DNA of 64,000 nucleotides, taken from contig NC_060026.1 in NCBI RefSeq assembly GCF_021134715.1, forward strand, positions 8,919,001 through 8,983,000. Reading direction: 5' to 3'. Both the position numbers and the translations under genes were made by a program. The DNA comes from Daphnia pulex. Its lineage: Eukaryota; Arthropoda; Branchiopoda; Diplostraca; Daphniidae. The notes under the pieces are model-generated. The model made no database searches, was not told the origin of the DNA, and saw nothing but the letters and a program-made list of their open reading frames with translations. Shown here one piece after another: positions 1 through 12,846 of this stretch (positions are counted from its first letter, which is position 1; each line of letters begins with the position of its first letter).

Positions 1-543
1 TTTTTTTTCGTTTTTTTAATGTGTTTTTTTTTTAATTATTATTTGAATCAATATTTTCTTTTATTAATTTTTTAGCGTTTTCCTATTTTTCTTCCCCTTA
101 TTTTTTTTCTTTTTCTCTTTATTTCTTTCGCTCGATTTATAATTATTTTTGGGAGGGAGCAATCCTTTGCGGATGCTTTCGACCACTCCCGGAAATAGAT
201 TCTATTCACATGTACGACGACATCCGTATTCGCTAGATGTCGCTATCTTTCCCACTTCTTAAGAAAAATAATAATAATTTAAAAAAAAATATCTACTACT
301 TTCCAAACAAAAAAAAAATTCTCCTGCCCAAAATAAATCGTCCTCACCTAGTATTATCACGTTTAGAAGCCATTAAATCGCTAAATAAAATTATCAAAAG
401 TAATCTCAAGAAGGCGTTACGAATAGAAATGGGAGAAAATGGATGGGAAAAGAAAATTAAGGCGGCGTGGATATGTGTTGAACTGTTGATGCGGTGAATG
501 GGCTGGTGGGATGGAAAAAACAAATTGCTGGTCGCCGTCCTCA
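1..543. other. 3' flank of the minus-strand secreted-protein gene
   Basis: T-rich on the plus strand, with long T runs in the first 150 bases. Read on the minus strand it is the 3' flank of the gene ending at 544, with several A-rich and TTTATT (reverse of AATAAA) stretches that could be polyadenylation signals. Open frames here are low complexity or antisense to the gene, and I see no independent gene. Confidence 0.5.
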
Positions 544-3187
544 TCACTCGTCCTGCAGCTGAATGGCGAAGCGTTTCGACAATTTCTGCCAGAAGCGAAT
601 CATGTCCATCCGGATGAGTCGGTGGACGGGAGCCGGGCAGAGTTTGTACTCGGCGTCGCACTGCTGGGCCGATTTGAAGCGCGAGCCCTTCTTGTCGGCC
701 CAGACGTAGGTGAAGAATCTCTTGAGCGCCGGATGATAGTCTTGCTTGGCTTTGGCCGCTTCCGGTTTGCTGCTCCGCTCGAAAAGGCGCCGCAACAAAT
801 TGGACAGCGGCTGATAGGCATCCGGCTGCTGGCTGGCGTAGCAGGTGAGCTTCCAGCGGCAGTCGAGGTTGTCGATCTTCATGAGAGTGAAGTAAGCCTC
901 CAGCCGCGACAGCAGCGGCCCATAGTGCGACTCGAACTTGTAGTCGGACGACTGAGGGTTGTAGCGGCCGGCGGATTTGGCGGGTCTGCTGCTGGCGGAT
1001 GACCCGTCATGAACGTCGATGATGTTGTTGTCGTCCCTTTCCAATGCTGGGTGGTGCCTTTCGCGACTGGCCCGACCTCGGTAGTAAGTCGGAGGACGAT
1101 GGGCGAGCGTGGGCAACAGGAAGCTGACCGGCACCCACACGACCAGCACTGCACACCATGGGGGCAAGCAAAAGAAAAAAAGAAGCGAATTAGATATAAA
1201 CGTAAACATTCTAGGAATTTGCCAAGTGGCAAGGACTTATTTCCTAATGGCTGCATAATATCTAATCCATCGCACGTATACCCAATGATGGCGATTTGCA
1301 TAACGCGACTTGTTCGTATAGGCCTAATATCTATTCTGTAACAGGGCACGGGAATAATACCTGGAAGACACAGTCGTCTATGTAAATGATCGATTTCTAT
1401 TTGTACTCATATCTCTCTCCTGTGTGTGCGTATAGGTTGTATATTATCAACCGAATATCTCGAAGTCGATTGCGTGCTGTCATTGACAACGCCCAAACCT
1501 TCGCATTATTTTTTTCGAAACACTTAAAGGGAAAAGAAAAGCGGACCGGTTTGATTCGGTCAATTGTTTGGTTTTTGTTTGGTTTTGTTTTGTTTCTTTC
1601 CAATTTAACCCTGTTGCTCCGCTGTTCCTGTCTCTCCGCAATGCCGGCGTATATGGAGATTGAAAAACAAAATTAAAAAGAGTTTTAAACGAATACGAGT
1701 GTAACAGGAGAGAGATCGCACACAATGATTGGACGTAATCGAAATTCCGGCGATATGGAAATATAAGAAATTGGAGCGCAACAACAACACAACGTCTGGG
1801 AATGAGATTTCCAGTGAAATGGGTTTTTATATCTCTAATAATTCGACGGCGGAGTGACTGAAGAAAACAATTCAACGACCTCAACAATATACAAACAACT
1901 CTCGACTGCTGGCATTTCCCATTGCCGTTTCTTGTGTGGAAAACTTTACTTGTTTTTTTTAGTTCTAAATTCTTGTTTGTTTGCTCGCTGTCTGTTACGG
2001 ACCGCAGCAGTGATTATATGTGCTGCCGACACCGTTTTACCATTTCTTGTTTCATAAGTAGGTCACGAATGATGACATCAGAATTGGCACTGTGCGGCCG
2101 CAGCCCAGATCCGAGAATTTCAACGATCAATGACAACCAGAAAATAATCAAAGTCATGACGGCTCAATTTTTAAATTTATGCATAGGATCAACAGGTCCA
2201 GGAAAAAAAAGAGAGAATTATTTTTACCAAAAAGATAATTAAAATAAAAACAAGTGGCCTATACTCGACGACGAGGTAGGTAGTATAAACTAAAAGGGCG
2301 AACGTGAAAGTTGAAACTCTGCGCAACTACAGACCGGATGCCTTTCACTTTGGCCGTTTCAATTTTCGATCGCGGTCAAGCAATTTGATGATGACAAATG
2401 ATTTCTTTTCCTTTTTATTACTTGTGCGTTGGCGTTTGACCACAATAGGAATTTAAGGACGTGAGATATCAAAACAAAAATTGAATAACAAATGCCGAAA
2501 TAAATTTCCTACGAAATAATTGGCGACTATTTTGCGTGCGGAAATGGTCAAACTATTCAGCCACGGTCTACTTTATGCGAATCCCAAACGATAGACACCA
2601 AAGAAATTTTTCAAAATCAAGAAAAAGAAATGAGACTTACATCCACGGAAGAATCCTCCGCGGTTGATGGAGAGTAGACGAGACACGGCGGCATTTGACT
2701 CGAGTTTTTCCTTGCGCTCCTCGGCCGCCCGTAGAAGAGCATTGAGCCGGGCCAGAGCCGTGGGAAGATGATGACGGCCGTCGTCGCCGTCGTCGTCGTC
2801 TGCTGCTTCACGCTGGTTGCCGACTCGTTCTTCTTGTTCTTCAAGTTCACCACGTTCCTCCAAGTCTTTCGAGTCCTTGCCATTGACTCGCTCGTCAATG
2901 GCTGGGCGCCCGTCCAAACGGTTGGCGCTGCTGTCGTTTCCGATCAATCCAGCCAGATGTCGAGTCAGCTGGGCGGCCGTCAGCTCCTCCGCTTCGATTC
3001 GGATGGCGTCAGCCGGAATCGAGTAACCGTCGCCAGCAGCAGCAGCAGCCAGCACCGTCACATCGCAGCACAGTCCAAGAAAGGTTCCCAACAAGACGAC
3101 GGCCAGCAGCGATGATGATGGCAGCAGCAGCCTGATCCGCCGGCTGCTTCGGACGGATGGCTTCCGCACGACGGAAGCGTTCCGCAT
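544..3187 (-). CDS. Secreted two-exon protein with DM4/12-like cysteine pattern
   Basis: Exons 2641-3187 and 544-1148 on the minus strand; the 1492-bp intron has a GTAAGT donor and a GCAG acceptor, and the split codon joins in phase to give 383 aa. The Met at 3187 is chosen because a basic stretch and a hydrophobic signal segment (about residues 20-50) follow it. Residues about 100-150 are acidic. A second hydrophobic run (LLVVWVPVSFLLP) begins at the exon junction. The C-terminal half has C279-x5-C285, about 60 residues with a Tyr/Ala-rich helix, then C346-x6-C353 followed by Pro. Known: DM4/12 family proteins of arthropods are secreted, have a hydrophobic patch followed by paired cysteines, and have no assigned function. 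Inferred: a divergent member; the spacing match is from memory and the assignment is tentative. A further upstream non-coding exon is possible. Confidence 0.65.
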
Positions 3188-3764
3188 TCTCTCGATCTTC
3201 TCAGCTCTTCGAGTGCGACACGGATTAGTAGAGGCCGGTTGGGTCGAGTGGGACATTGCTGGATTGCTGGACCATTGTATTCGCCATCGTGTAATTCTGT
3301 TTGTGTGTTTGTGTTTGTGTGTAGAGGAGGGAATGGATTGCAAGTCCAAAAAAGGAAGTAGCTCTCTTTTTCTTTTTTTGAAAAAATTGGCGGGACGAGA
3401 GATGTGGCTCGTTAGTAAAGGCCGGTGGGATCTAGTTTCGGAGACATCCTGAGAAATTGGATTTCAATCAATTCGGATCGAGTCGATGGCCTTTCCTTTC
3501 AAAAGAAGAAGAAAAACGAGGAATTCCGGTCGGAAATGGAAATGAAATGACAAGAAGTGAACGGGAGTGGGGAGGGGGGGGGATAGCAAATTCAACTGAT
3601 GGCCGTGTTTGGAGAGAAAAAGGAGGGGAAACGGATGGCCGGACTGCCACTACCGAACCGAAGAAGGAGAGAGAAAAAAAAGGGAAAAATGGAGGTTTTG
3701 GTAGGTGCGTCTGGTACGGAGCCGAGTGGCTGAATGTCCTGCTGCAGCCACCAGCGCAGCCAGG

Positions 3765-3770
3765 TATATA
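3765..3770 (-). promoter_or_regulatory. Possible TATA box for the minus-strand gene
   Basis: On the minus strand TATATA is followed about 39 nt downstream by TTCAGC, which loosely resembles an arthropod initiator. It lies about 580 bp upstream of the chosen start codon. The spacing is longer than the usual 30 nt, so this is only a candidate. Confidence 0.2.
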
Positions 3771-4085
3771 GCTGCTGCTGCCGTAAGGATGTCGACTGCT
3801 TGGGCTCACACACACAGATCCGTCAGAGCCCGAGTGCGGATGAGTTGGGGCAGGTGAGGGCGGGGCTTAAAGACCAGCTGGGCGGAGCTAACCACTCCAC
3901 AGAGGGAGGAACTAGACATTTGTCTTTATTTCTCTACTGCTGCTGCTGCTGTCCTATGTGAATGTTTTTGTATAGAGCTGGAATAGCTGGGCTCGCTCTG
4001 TCGCTTGCACACCCCCACTGCTGCTGGAAGTGGTGATGATGAGACGGGCGTTGGGGGCCAAGGCGTTCGAGTCACGCCGCTCGGC

Positions 4086-4097
4086 CACGTGACGTCA
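4086..4097. promoter_or_regulatory. Fused E-box and cAMP-response element
   Basis: CACGTGACGTCA combines a perfect palindromic E-box (CACGTG, 4086-4091) with a perfect CRE (TGACGTCA, 4090-4097), sharing two bases. Known: CACGTG is bound by bHLH-zip factors and TGACGTCA by CREB/ATF bZIP factors. It sits about 0.9 kb upstream of the start codon of the minus-strand secreted-protein gene, amid GC-richer DNA containing ACGT steps (about 4110-4135). A regulatory role is inferred from the motif only. Confidence 0.4.
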
Positions 4098-7000
4098 CCG
4101 ATGTTGAGTGTGGCCGCGATACGTATACGTACGTCATCATTCATTGTCGGACACAGGCCGGCAGTAACCCAGAAGGAAAAATAAAATAAAATAAAATTTA
4201 AAAAAAGGCAGCTGTTATAGATATTTCTCTTATGGACTTGCACCGCCAGCAGAAAGACGGTTGCTCACGCGTTCAACCGCCTTTTTTTTCCTACTATATT
4301 TCTTTTTTTTTTTTTTTTCATTTCCCTCTGGTCGGCCGTCGTCCTCAATCGGCTCATCAGACAACATTTTTTTTCGCCTGTTGAACAGCATCACGACATT
4401 TTTTTTCGTACTTTATAGGAAGAGAAACTATAGTCGAGTACTTGATGGAATGTTTGCAATTACAAAAATTTCAATTAAAAGATCGTCACAGCCAAACGGA
4501 AATGATTACATTTCTGGTTAAGAAAAGACACCGGACCGTTGACTGTAATAAAAGAAGTGAGAAAAAACAAACAAATGAAAAAAAAAAAAAAAAAGGAAAA
4601 AGGAAATAACACCAGCGGAGAACCAAGGAGTTTCCATTGGAGTTTCAGTTCACGGCGCAGAGGAACGCGATCCCGTTATCGGTCGGTCCGGACAGTCGAG
4701 CGCTGCTCTCGGCTGCTCTACGATGAGTCTCATCTATTTTCGAACCAAATTAAATTTACTGTACTTCGAACATAAGAACGAAAAGACAAGAGAGAGGTTG
4801 TCTATCCATCTTGTATTCCACCTTGTAATAGACAGTGAGAGACCCGCTCGGACGGGGTTGGTTAATATCTTCTACCGTTGCTCGACACGCACACAGATGC
4901 CCCCCCCCCCAATGTCCTGCATCATCAAAGGTAATCGAGTACGCGGATGTAATAATAAGACTAATAATAATAATAACCTAGCAGAAAAATAAGTAGCGCA
5001 TACAGCCGAATGTTATTATCCTAGATGTCGGATGGATTTCAATTTTGGCGCATCTAAAAATGAAGTACAACCGAAGACTTTTTAAGCTGCCAAATGTCTA
5101 GTTGTAGTGGACATTGTTGATACGGTGCCCGAATTGAATGATATCGATGATTTATGCAGCCAAGAATGTCACGGTCAACGAGCTCTTGGCCCAACCTGTT
5201 GCCGCAACTCAATTTGATGCTGACCGATGCGTTCGCTCGCTCTCACCTTAACAAACTTTTTGGCGATGCGCATCATCATCATCCCAGCCGGTTTCCTCTC
5301 CGTTCGACATCTACGGCATATAATGACGCACTTTATTTCATTACACCTAAATAAGTCTACGTTTAGTATAATGGCTTTTCTTGGACGGACGTTGATGGAC
5401 CCCAACCGACAGCAGATGATCTCTCCGCCATGTTCTCCAGCTAAGAAACGAGAAATATAGCTTCTTCTTCTTCTTCTTTATTTTATTATAAGACAAAGCC
5501 TACGAGCAAGATTGGCCAAGACACCATCAGGTTGGTTGGTTGCTCATCCTCTGTAAAGCTGGTGGCTTCTCTCCTTGTGTCGATTTGCTGATGCTGGCCA
5601 TCAGCAGACAGACAGACAGACTGTTGCTGGCCGAGAACCGGTGTGTGCGCAGCGTATAGGAGCGACGACGAGCCGGGGCAGCGAACTTGATTCTCTACAT
5701 ATATTCTGGCTTTGCTCCCGTGTAACAAACGACCGGCTAGCTAGCGCTAATAACATGGCATCGTCCGCCTTTGCTGCGCATCCAGCAAAATATATACACG
5801 AGAACCCCAAGCCATTGGACATGTATAGCCTGTCTTCGCATCGATATTCCCTTTGGCTAATAATAACCCAAACTTTTTATGGAAAAAAAGAATAGACAAA
5901 CGAATAAATGAGGACTCGTTTTAGTTTTAGTTTTTTTTTTTAGTTTCTTGCCCGGCGTCCCTTTATTTTGTTGACTCTAAACATCGGGCGACAGCTCAGC
6001 GGAAAGTCGTGGCTTTTGTCTTTTTATCGGGAGAAACAATCGAGAGTAACTGAAATAAATTGAGCGTGAAAATCGTCCGTAGAAAATATAAGATCACGAA
6101 CGACCATTTTGTGACAGCTCTCGAGCATCGACAGGTCTTCTCGTGATTGTCTTGCTGCTGGCTGCATCGATTCAGGTGTATTGAACTCTTCCCCCCCCCC
6201 CCCCATTTTGAACGGGAATTACCGGCAAAGAGTGATATAGAGAGAGGAGACCCGCGATGGACGTCATTCGTGACATCACAGGCTTCACAGCAGATGCACT
6301 GCAGATAAAGAATATTATGACAAACGAATGTAGAATAAGAATCTAAGGCTCTTATAATGTCGCTGTTCTATCTCTTCTTCTTCTTTGATTTGTCTTCCAC
6401 TTTGGGTTTTCCTTCTCCTTTTTGATTCATTCCTCTTCTTTCTCCCTTTTCTCCACACGACCAGCACCGAATACCCATCGCCCCCCACAACTTCTTCTTT
6501 TTTTTTCCGAAAGAATCTATTCTTTTTTTGATATTTTCTCTTCCTTATTCCTTCTTTTCTCCACCATTCGCTCACTCACTCAATGGTGTGGGACTCGTCT
6601 TTCTCTTCTCCTTCTTCTTCTTCTTCTCCCTGTTGGCGGCACCAAAAACTCTCCGGGTTCTCGGGCGGGTTCACTGGGGCAATGCCCGACGAGTTTTTGG
6701 GCACCGTCATACTACTCAGCTATCAGATATATCTCCTATAGCTATAATATACATACACTCGGGCACAAAATCCCGACAAAATCAAGCTTAAACAGGCAGC
6801 AGAAGCTTCAATAGAGCTCTGCCTATTTTTTCGTTCACTCCATTTTGTTCCATCGTCATTCGTCTGGAAATGTATAATTTATCAAACACTTTTGATCCAT
6901 TTCTGTTTATTGGATACCGTTGGATCTTTCTCATTCAATTTCAACTCGTCCAGAATGAACTGACGAATTCGATGAATTTCTTTTGAGGTACAGGAGTGAG

Positions 7001-10000
7001 CATCCGCGATCTGGAAAATATGTTTTCATAAAAAAAGGGAAAATAGAATTAAAGTCGGCGCTGGAAAGAAGTATGAAGAAGAAAAAAAGAGTTGAATGAA
7101 TGTTCTCTAGGCGAAGCGATAACGTGCCAAAGTATAACGCGGAAGTGGATGCTCTGCTATATAGCCGCCGCTTCGTTCGCTCGCTTCAGGTCAATGGCGT
7201 CCGCTTTTTTTCTTCTTTTTCTTTTTCTTTTTCTTAGCTCTTTCCTGCTTACATATACAGACGAAAAAAACAAAAATTTCCAACAGCCTAGACAGCCAAA
7301 AAGCCGGCAGGTTGTTGCGTGCATCAGGGCACTTGTTTTTATTTTTATATATTTTTTTCCTTTTTTTTTGCTGTTTCAGTCGGTTACGTTCGTTCGTTCG
7401 CCGCGCGATGTGCTCGCGGCTATCCCGGGACGTTGCGCTTGTTCTCTGTAGGTCACAGTCGTGATGCAATTTTCGCTCTGCCTTCTGCCTTTTGTGCTGT
7501 TTTTTTTATTATTTGATATTCCTCCTTTTTCTTCTTTCTCTCTCTTCTCTTTCCTTTTGATTCTTTATTTGCCCATTATTGCTATTACCCCGTTTCTTTT
7601 TCCTTCTCTTCTTCTTCTTCTTCTCTCTCGACGACTCTCGAGACTCGCATTTCTTTTGAGTCGCTTTTTTTTCCGTGCCGACCGCAATGCTGTGAGCTGC
7701 TCTTTTCTCCTGGAAGCGCACGACCAAGAAAAACCATCGGCGGCCACCCGGAGTCCCGAAGCCGCACACGAAAGAAACAAAAAAATTAATAAAAGGAAAG
7801 AAATAAAATTGTTGGTTTTTTGTTTTTTTCTTTTTTTGGTTTGAAATGTCGCATGTTTATAATATGTTGTTGTATTTACAGTATTACCAGTGGGTACACA
7901 GCATTTACAGGTACATAAAAAGGTGACATTTCCGCGTGCTGGGCGGCTCGCGCTAGAAAAAAACCCGCTCGTCATTTTTTGTTTTTTGGACGTCAAAATG
8001 AAATTGGGAAAAAACTTTTTTTCGGACGCATTTCGTATGTGTCGAGTTGGTCGCTATCGAGGTCAGGAGAGACGCAGATGTAGCCACGGCATACTGTGTG
8101 CCAATATAATAGACCATTCTTCCCCGCGATGCAAAAGTGGGGAACAAAAACCGACGTCATCGCGCGGGATCTCGTCATTCTGCCCCCTGGCCTATCGCGA
8201 AAGTTTTTTCGCAATTTCCCGATCTGTGCCAGTAGGTTGGCATAGCTCCTACAAATAATTTTCCGCTGAATATTATCGGCACTATAACTCCGCTTGCAAC
8301 CATCAATGCGATCTGGAAATGAGTCACGCCTGATATACCTAAGTACGGACTATAGTAGAATTTATAAAAGGCCACCACCAACTGTTTCGACACTCACGCG
8401 ACCACCGGTTGCGCGCTCTGTGTGTCGCAATTAAAAGAAAGTTTGACATTCTAGGATTATTTTTTGGCCTGCTTCTTTTTAAGGATATAGTATGTAGACG
8501 TGTGGGACGTATAAATATACGACTACGTTACCATTTAGGGAAACTGTAACAAGTTCTATATAGTCTTTATGGTAGACATTTCCCCGGGTGGATTTCTAAT
8601 TTCTTTTTCGTTGCTTTTTTACTATTATTGCGCGGTGCTAAAATTGTAGACGCGAAAAAAAAACAAAAAAAAACGTCGTGAATGAAGGACGAGTGTCACA
8701 AGTTTCCTTGGTCGAACGCGTAACAAGTTTTCTTTTTCTTCTTGTTGTTAAATTACGTTGAATGAGGAAAGAGCCGAGTGACACTTTCTCCTGCCGAGGG
8801 GTCGAAGACCTCCGCATTGAGGGGGTCGTGGGCCATCATCCAATGCGGATACAAATCGTCGCTCCACGCAACGGGCGGTCCCACACACACACAGCACACA
8901 AACGTATATATAATAAAACTTGTAATGCACGTAAGCCATATCGGCTGAGAGAGGCTAAAAAAGATAAGAAAGTTCCCCCCTTTTTATTTTTTTGTTATTT
9001 ATTTTTGGCAAAGAAATTCCTCGCAGCAGAGGTCCTCCCTGGATGTTACGGACGATGGCAATCGGCGCCAGCCAATGGAGGGGCCCTCTGCATACAGTGT
9101 GAAGATAATGTGGCGTTGGAGTCTGAAATTCATTTCCGTGATTATTATTTACTATATGTACGTGAAGGAATTCGATCGATCAGTCGGTGGGAGTAGAAGA
9201 CAACAAAACGGACGGGGTAAACCTCAAAAGTGACTTAACTCGAAATAGAATCAAACCGGCCAGGAGAAAATATAAAATAAAAGATAAAATAAAAGATAAT
9301 GACGAACGAATGGACGGACGGACGGCGGGTCTTGTATAGTCACAGTCTTATACAACAGTGTATTACATTCCCCCCTCTAGACTTATTATATTCTTGCCCT
9401 TTTATAGTATTATATATGCTGTCGAATAATAAGAAGAAAAAGAAGAGGGAGAAATAGAACCCCGAGAAAACCAGGAGGGTATCCGCGTCGCTGCTACAGG
9501 AAGAAGAAAGAAAGAAAAAATAAATAAAATAAAAGGAAAAGGTAAAAATTGTGGCAATGACCGACTGTGACCCCCACGTGCGAACGCCTCCAGCGAACTA
9601 GGACGTACCTTGCTTTTTTTTCTTCTTGTATATTTCTTTTTTTTTTCCGTCCTTAATATTTTTGTGGTGTATTCTTTCTCTACACTCGAGTTATTTTATT
9701 ATTAATTTTCTATTTTTTTTTAAAGAAAAAGCTAATCGCGATTCCTTCCGCGCCTTATGTATATTGACAGTCCCACCTCCTGACTTGTGTGTAATCAAGA
9801 ATTATTGATAGGCATTGAGTCAGCTTCGTGTCAAACTATTCAACTCTATTCGCCGGTTCAATTCTATGGGTCTACTCCAGTTATATCCTACTCTTTTTTT
9901 CCGGATTTCCAAGACCCCGGAAAAGGAAATGAATAAAGGTTTGACCCGGGTCCGTGGAGGGTCATCAACGCTTGGGGACTTAGGATATCCATCTAAATCC

Positions 10001-11418
10001 CATTGTACAGCATATACAATAAATCGAACATAGCTATATCATATTTTACAATGAGAATTGATTGAACGCTCAATTTTTTCTCTCTTTTTTTTCTACCGGA
10101 GGGATTTCATTTCTTTTGATGTTTTTTGGGGGCCAAAAGAAATGTAGCGAAGAAAAAGTCTTTGTTGGATTTTTGTCGTCTTCTTCTTTTTTCTTTCACC
10201 GCCAAGCTGCAAAGTGGCTACATTCTAGGCTGTTGGATTGGCCCGCTCCTATTTCATTCCCTTTCACCCCCGCTTTAGATACACGTAAATACTTTGGGTC
10301 GACATGAAATGAAAGTGTCTTTTCTCCATGTATTGATATTCTCATGGGCTATCCGCCACCACGATATGTATAGCGCTACACAAAAGACTTGTAGGTGGGT
10401 TGTCTCTTTTCTTCTTCTCCGGTCACCAGACGACGAAAAAAAAATTTAAAAAAGGTTTTTTTTCTTTCATATTTTTGAGCTTCTTTGAGTTGGAGGTGAA
10501 AGGAAAGGGCCTCTAATGCCGAGAAAGCAGTGCGCCTATATTAAAGAGAGAGCAAATCAGTTCACTCGAGGAAATGAAAGTGAAACGGAGCAGAGGAGAC
10601 AATCCAATCCGATTGGGCCGCCTCTTCTTCGTCCCTCTTCTTTTCTCCGTTGGCATTTTTTATTTTCGTCCACCTCCTTCCTTGGTGTGTCTCTTGAACT
10701 CCCACCCATTTCATATTTGACGGTGTTGTCTATATAGTCTGGTTTACATTTACCACCATGTGTGTGCTGTGTACAGCCCATCTTCCAAGTCTATCCTACC
10801 CCGGAAGCAACAGCATGTCCATATAGAAGTAAAAAGTGTCATCAAAGAGAGTGGACTCTTGTAGTACTCCCCCTCAATCCTCCTTTTCTACCTCCCCCCC
10901 TGTCGGTCTGCTGTGTGCTGGTCGCCCCCCTTTTTTTGCCCTCTCTCAGCTTGTATGGGTTTAGTCTGTTTCACCTAGAAATATACATATTTATATAGGG
11001 TAGACGACTATATAGTTCTTCTTCTTTTTTGAAGAAGAAGAAGAAGAAGAATTACCACCCACCCTCAAGTTATTGTCTCTTTCTCTTTTATAGCCGTTTG
11101 CTCGTGTCTGTGTGCTCCGTCGTCTAGTTTTCACTTTCCAGCAGTTGGGCGGTGGGGGTCTCTTCACAATCCGACAGAACAAAAAGAAAAATGAACTATA
11201 GACAAGAGAAAAATGCAAATCTCTGGCCACCCCATCTTCTTTTTTCCACCATTTCCATTATAGACGAATCAAAAAACACTTGAACGGCCAGGGGAAAAAA
11301 AAGAAGAAGAAGAAAAAAGAAATAAGGAAGAAGGAGATAGAGAAGAGAAAAAAAAAAAAAAACGTGGAGAAAATACCTGACATTGTTATCCGGGAGTCCT
11401 CACACAATTTTCCCCGTG

Positions 11419-11440
11419 CACAGCAGCAGCAGCAGCAGCA
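11419..11440. repeat. CAG trinucleotide microsatellite
   Basis: About seven CAG units in non-coding DNA; antisense frames give poly-Cys or poly-Ala and are not coding. Confidence 0.85.
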
Positions 11441-12816
11441 CAACGGTTACATATAATATATATATACCTACCTATACGTTGGAGTATTTCAGAACCCATG
11501 GATAAGGTGAATGACCGACACAACCGAGTCCTTTTTTCTTTTCTTTTTCTTTTTTTTTCCTTTTTTCCATGGTCTTGTTCTTTTTTACTTTTCTTCCCCT
11601 CGTCTGATTTCCCCCCCACGAAAAATCCCCTCTCTTCTCACTCTCGCTCCAAAATTTTATACATATACATTAGATTTATATCACATATGTTAATTTTTCA
11701 AATGTGATTGGCTTTAATGCTGCTGCCACAGACTCACACTCACACAGGCTCATATATTCAACCAAACGTTTTTGGATATAAATAATAGAGTCGAATCGAT
11801 TCATCTGTGTAAACAGATACATCCCCCAGCAAATTGGGATGGTTTGGTGGGGTAAAGATAACTATACAACTAATTTGTTTCGTCTTCTATTTCAACTTGG
11901 ACTGACCTTCGTCCCCTTGGTCAGCCAGTATAATCACACCTGCTGTTGAGAGAGACAAACTTGGGCGATTGACCTCTTGGATATATACACACCACCCAAG
12001 TCCACCCCTATATTCTCCCCCTACCTCGACCAAAGGTAAAAAAGTCATTTCGGGTTGTTACCGCGCTTTGACTCTTATGATGTGAACCCGGAGAAATAAT
12101 ATCGGCGGGATGAGTGTATAGTGTATACGTGTGTGTTTAAATTCCCCCCTCCCTCAACACGCCCATCTAACATAACAAGCCGCAATTCTTCTTTTTCATC
12201 CTGCCATTTTCTTTTGGTTTGTTTGTTTTTTCTTTGAGTTTGGCTGAACATTATTTGTCAATTGTTTTTTAAAATTGTTTAGGGTTTGTTTTGTTTTGCG
12301 CTGACCAAGGATATGGGGAGGATTTCGCTCGTCAGTCCGACGACGAAAGCAATTTCGTTAAAGGAAAAGGAAAGAAAAAGGAAAGAAAATGGATCGACTG
12401 ATTGACCAGGGCGCGGAAATGTAGACAAAAACGACAGCCGCGTCCCCGAGTTCATTCAACCCGCGCCCGTTAACTGTAGAACCGAACACAATAAGGTGGG
12501 TCCCCCCTCCAATGATTATCTAGCTGTACATACGTATTATACACAATGCATCAAAGAATATATACCTATCTAGTTATATTATAAAAATTTGTTTGTAGTA
12601 GACAATGTGAAACATTTTTTTCGATTTCATTCTTTCACCGTTTTATTATTTTTAATTTTTTTTTTAAGTTATAATATATAAAATTTGATTTATTTACGCC
12701 TATAGAATTTCTTTTCCGGAGAGGTGCCCAAATATTTTTATTTTTTTTTCTCGATTCCGTCGGTCGGTGAGCACGTAACAAACGCCATGAAGAGAAACGA
12801 AATATGAAGAGAAGGA

Positions 12817-12846
12817 GCAGCAACAGCAGCAGCAGCAGCAGCAGCA
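12817..12846. repeat. CAG trinucleotide microsatellite
   Basis: Interrupted CAG/CAA tract of about ten units in intergenic DNA. The minus frame reads as poly-Leu followed by low-complexity sequence, which I regard as spurious. Confidence 0.85.

Noticed and set aside
237..1341. Several plus-strand and alternative minus-strand open frames over the first gene
   Set aside because: They are antisense or out-of-frame shadows of the spliced minus-strand gene, whose exon junction is in phase and whose protein has a coherent signal segment and cysteine pattern.
5575..5640. A microRNA-like hairpin around the CAGA repeat
   Set aside because: The stem is only about 12 bp with mismatches and the loop is a microsatellite, too short for a pre-miRNA.
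8811..8850. Hairpin with stem CCGCATTG/CAATGCGG
   Set aside because: An 8-bp stem is too short to claim a structured RNA without conservation data.
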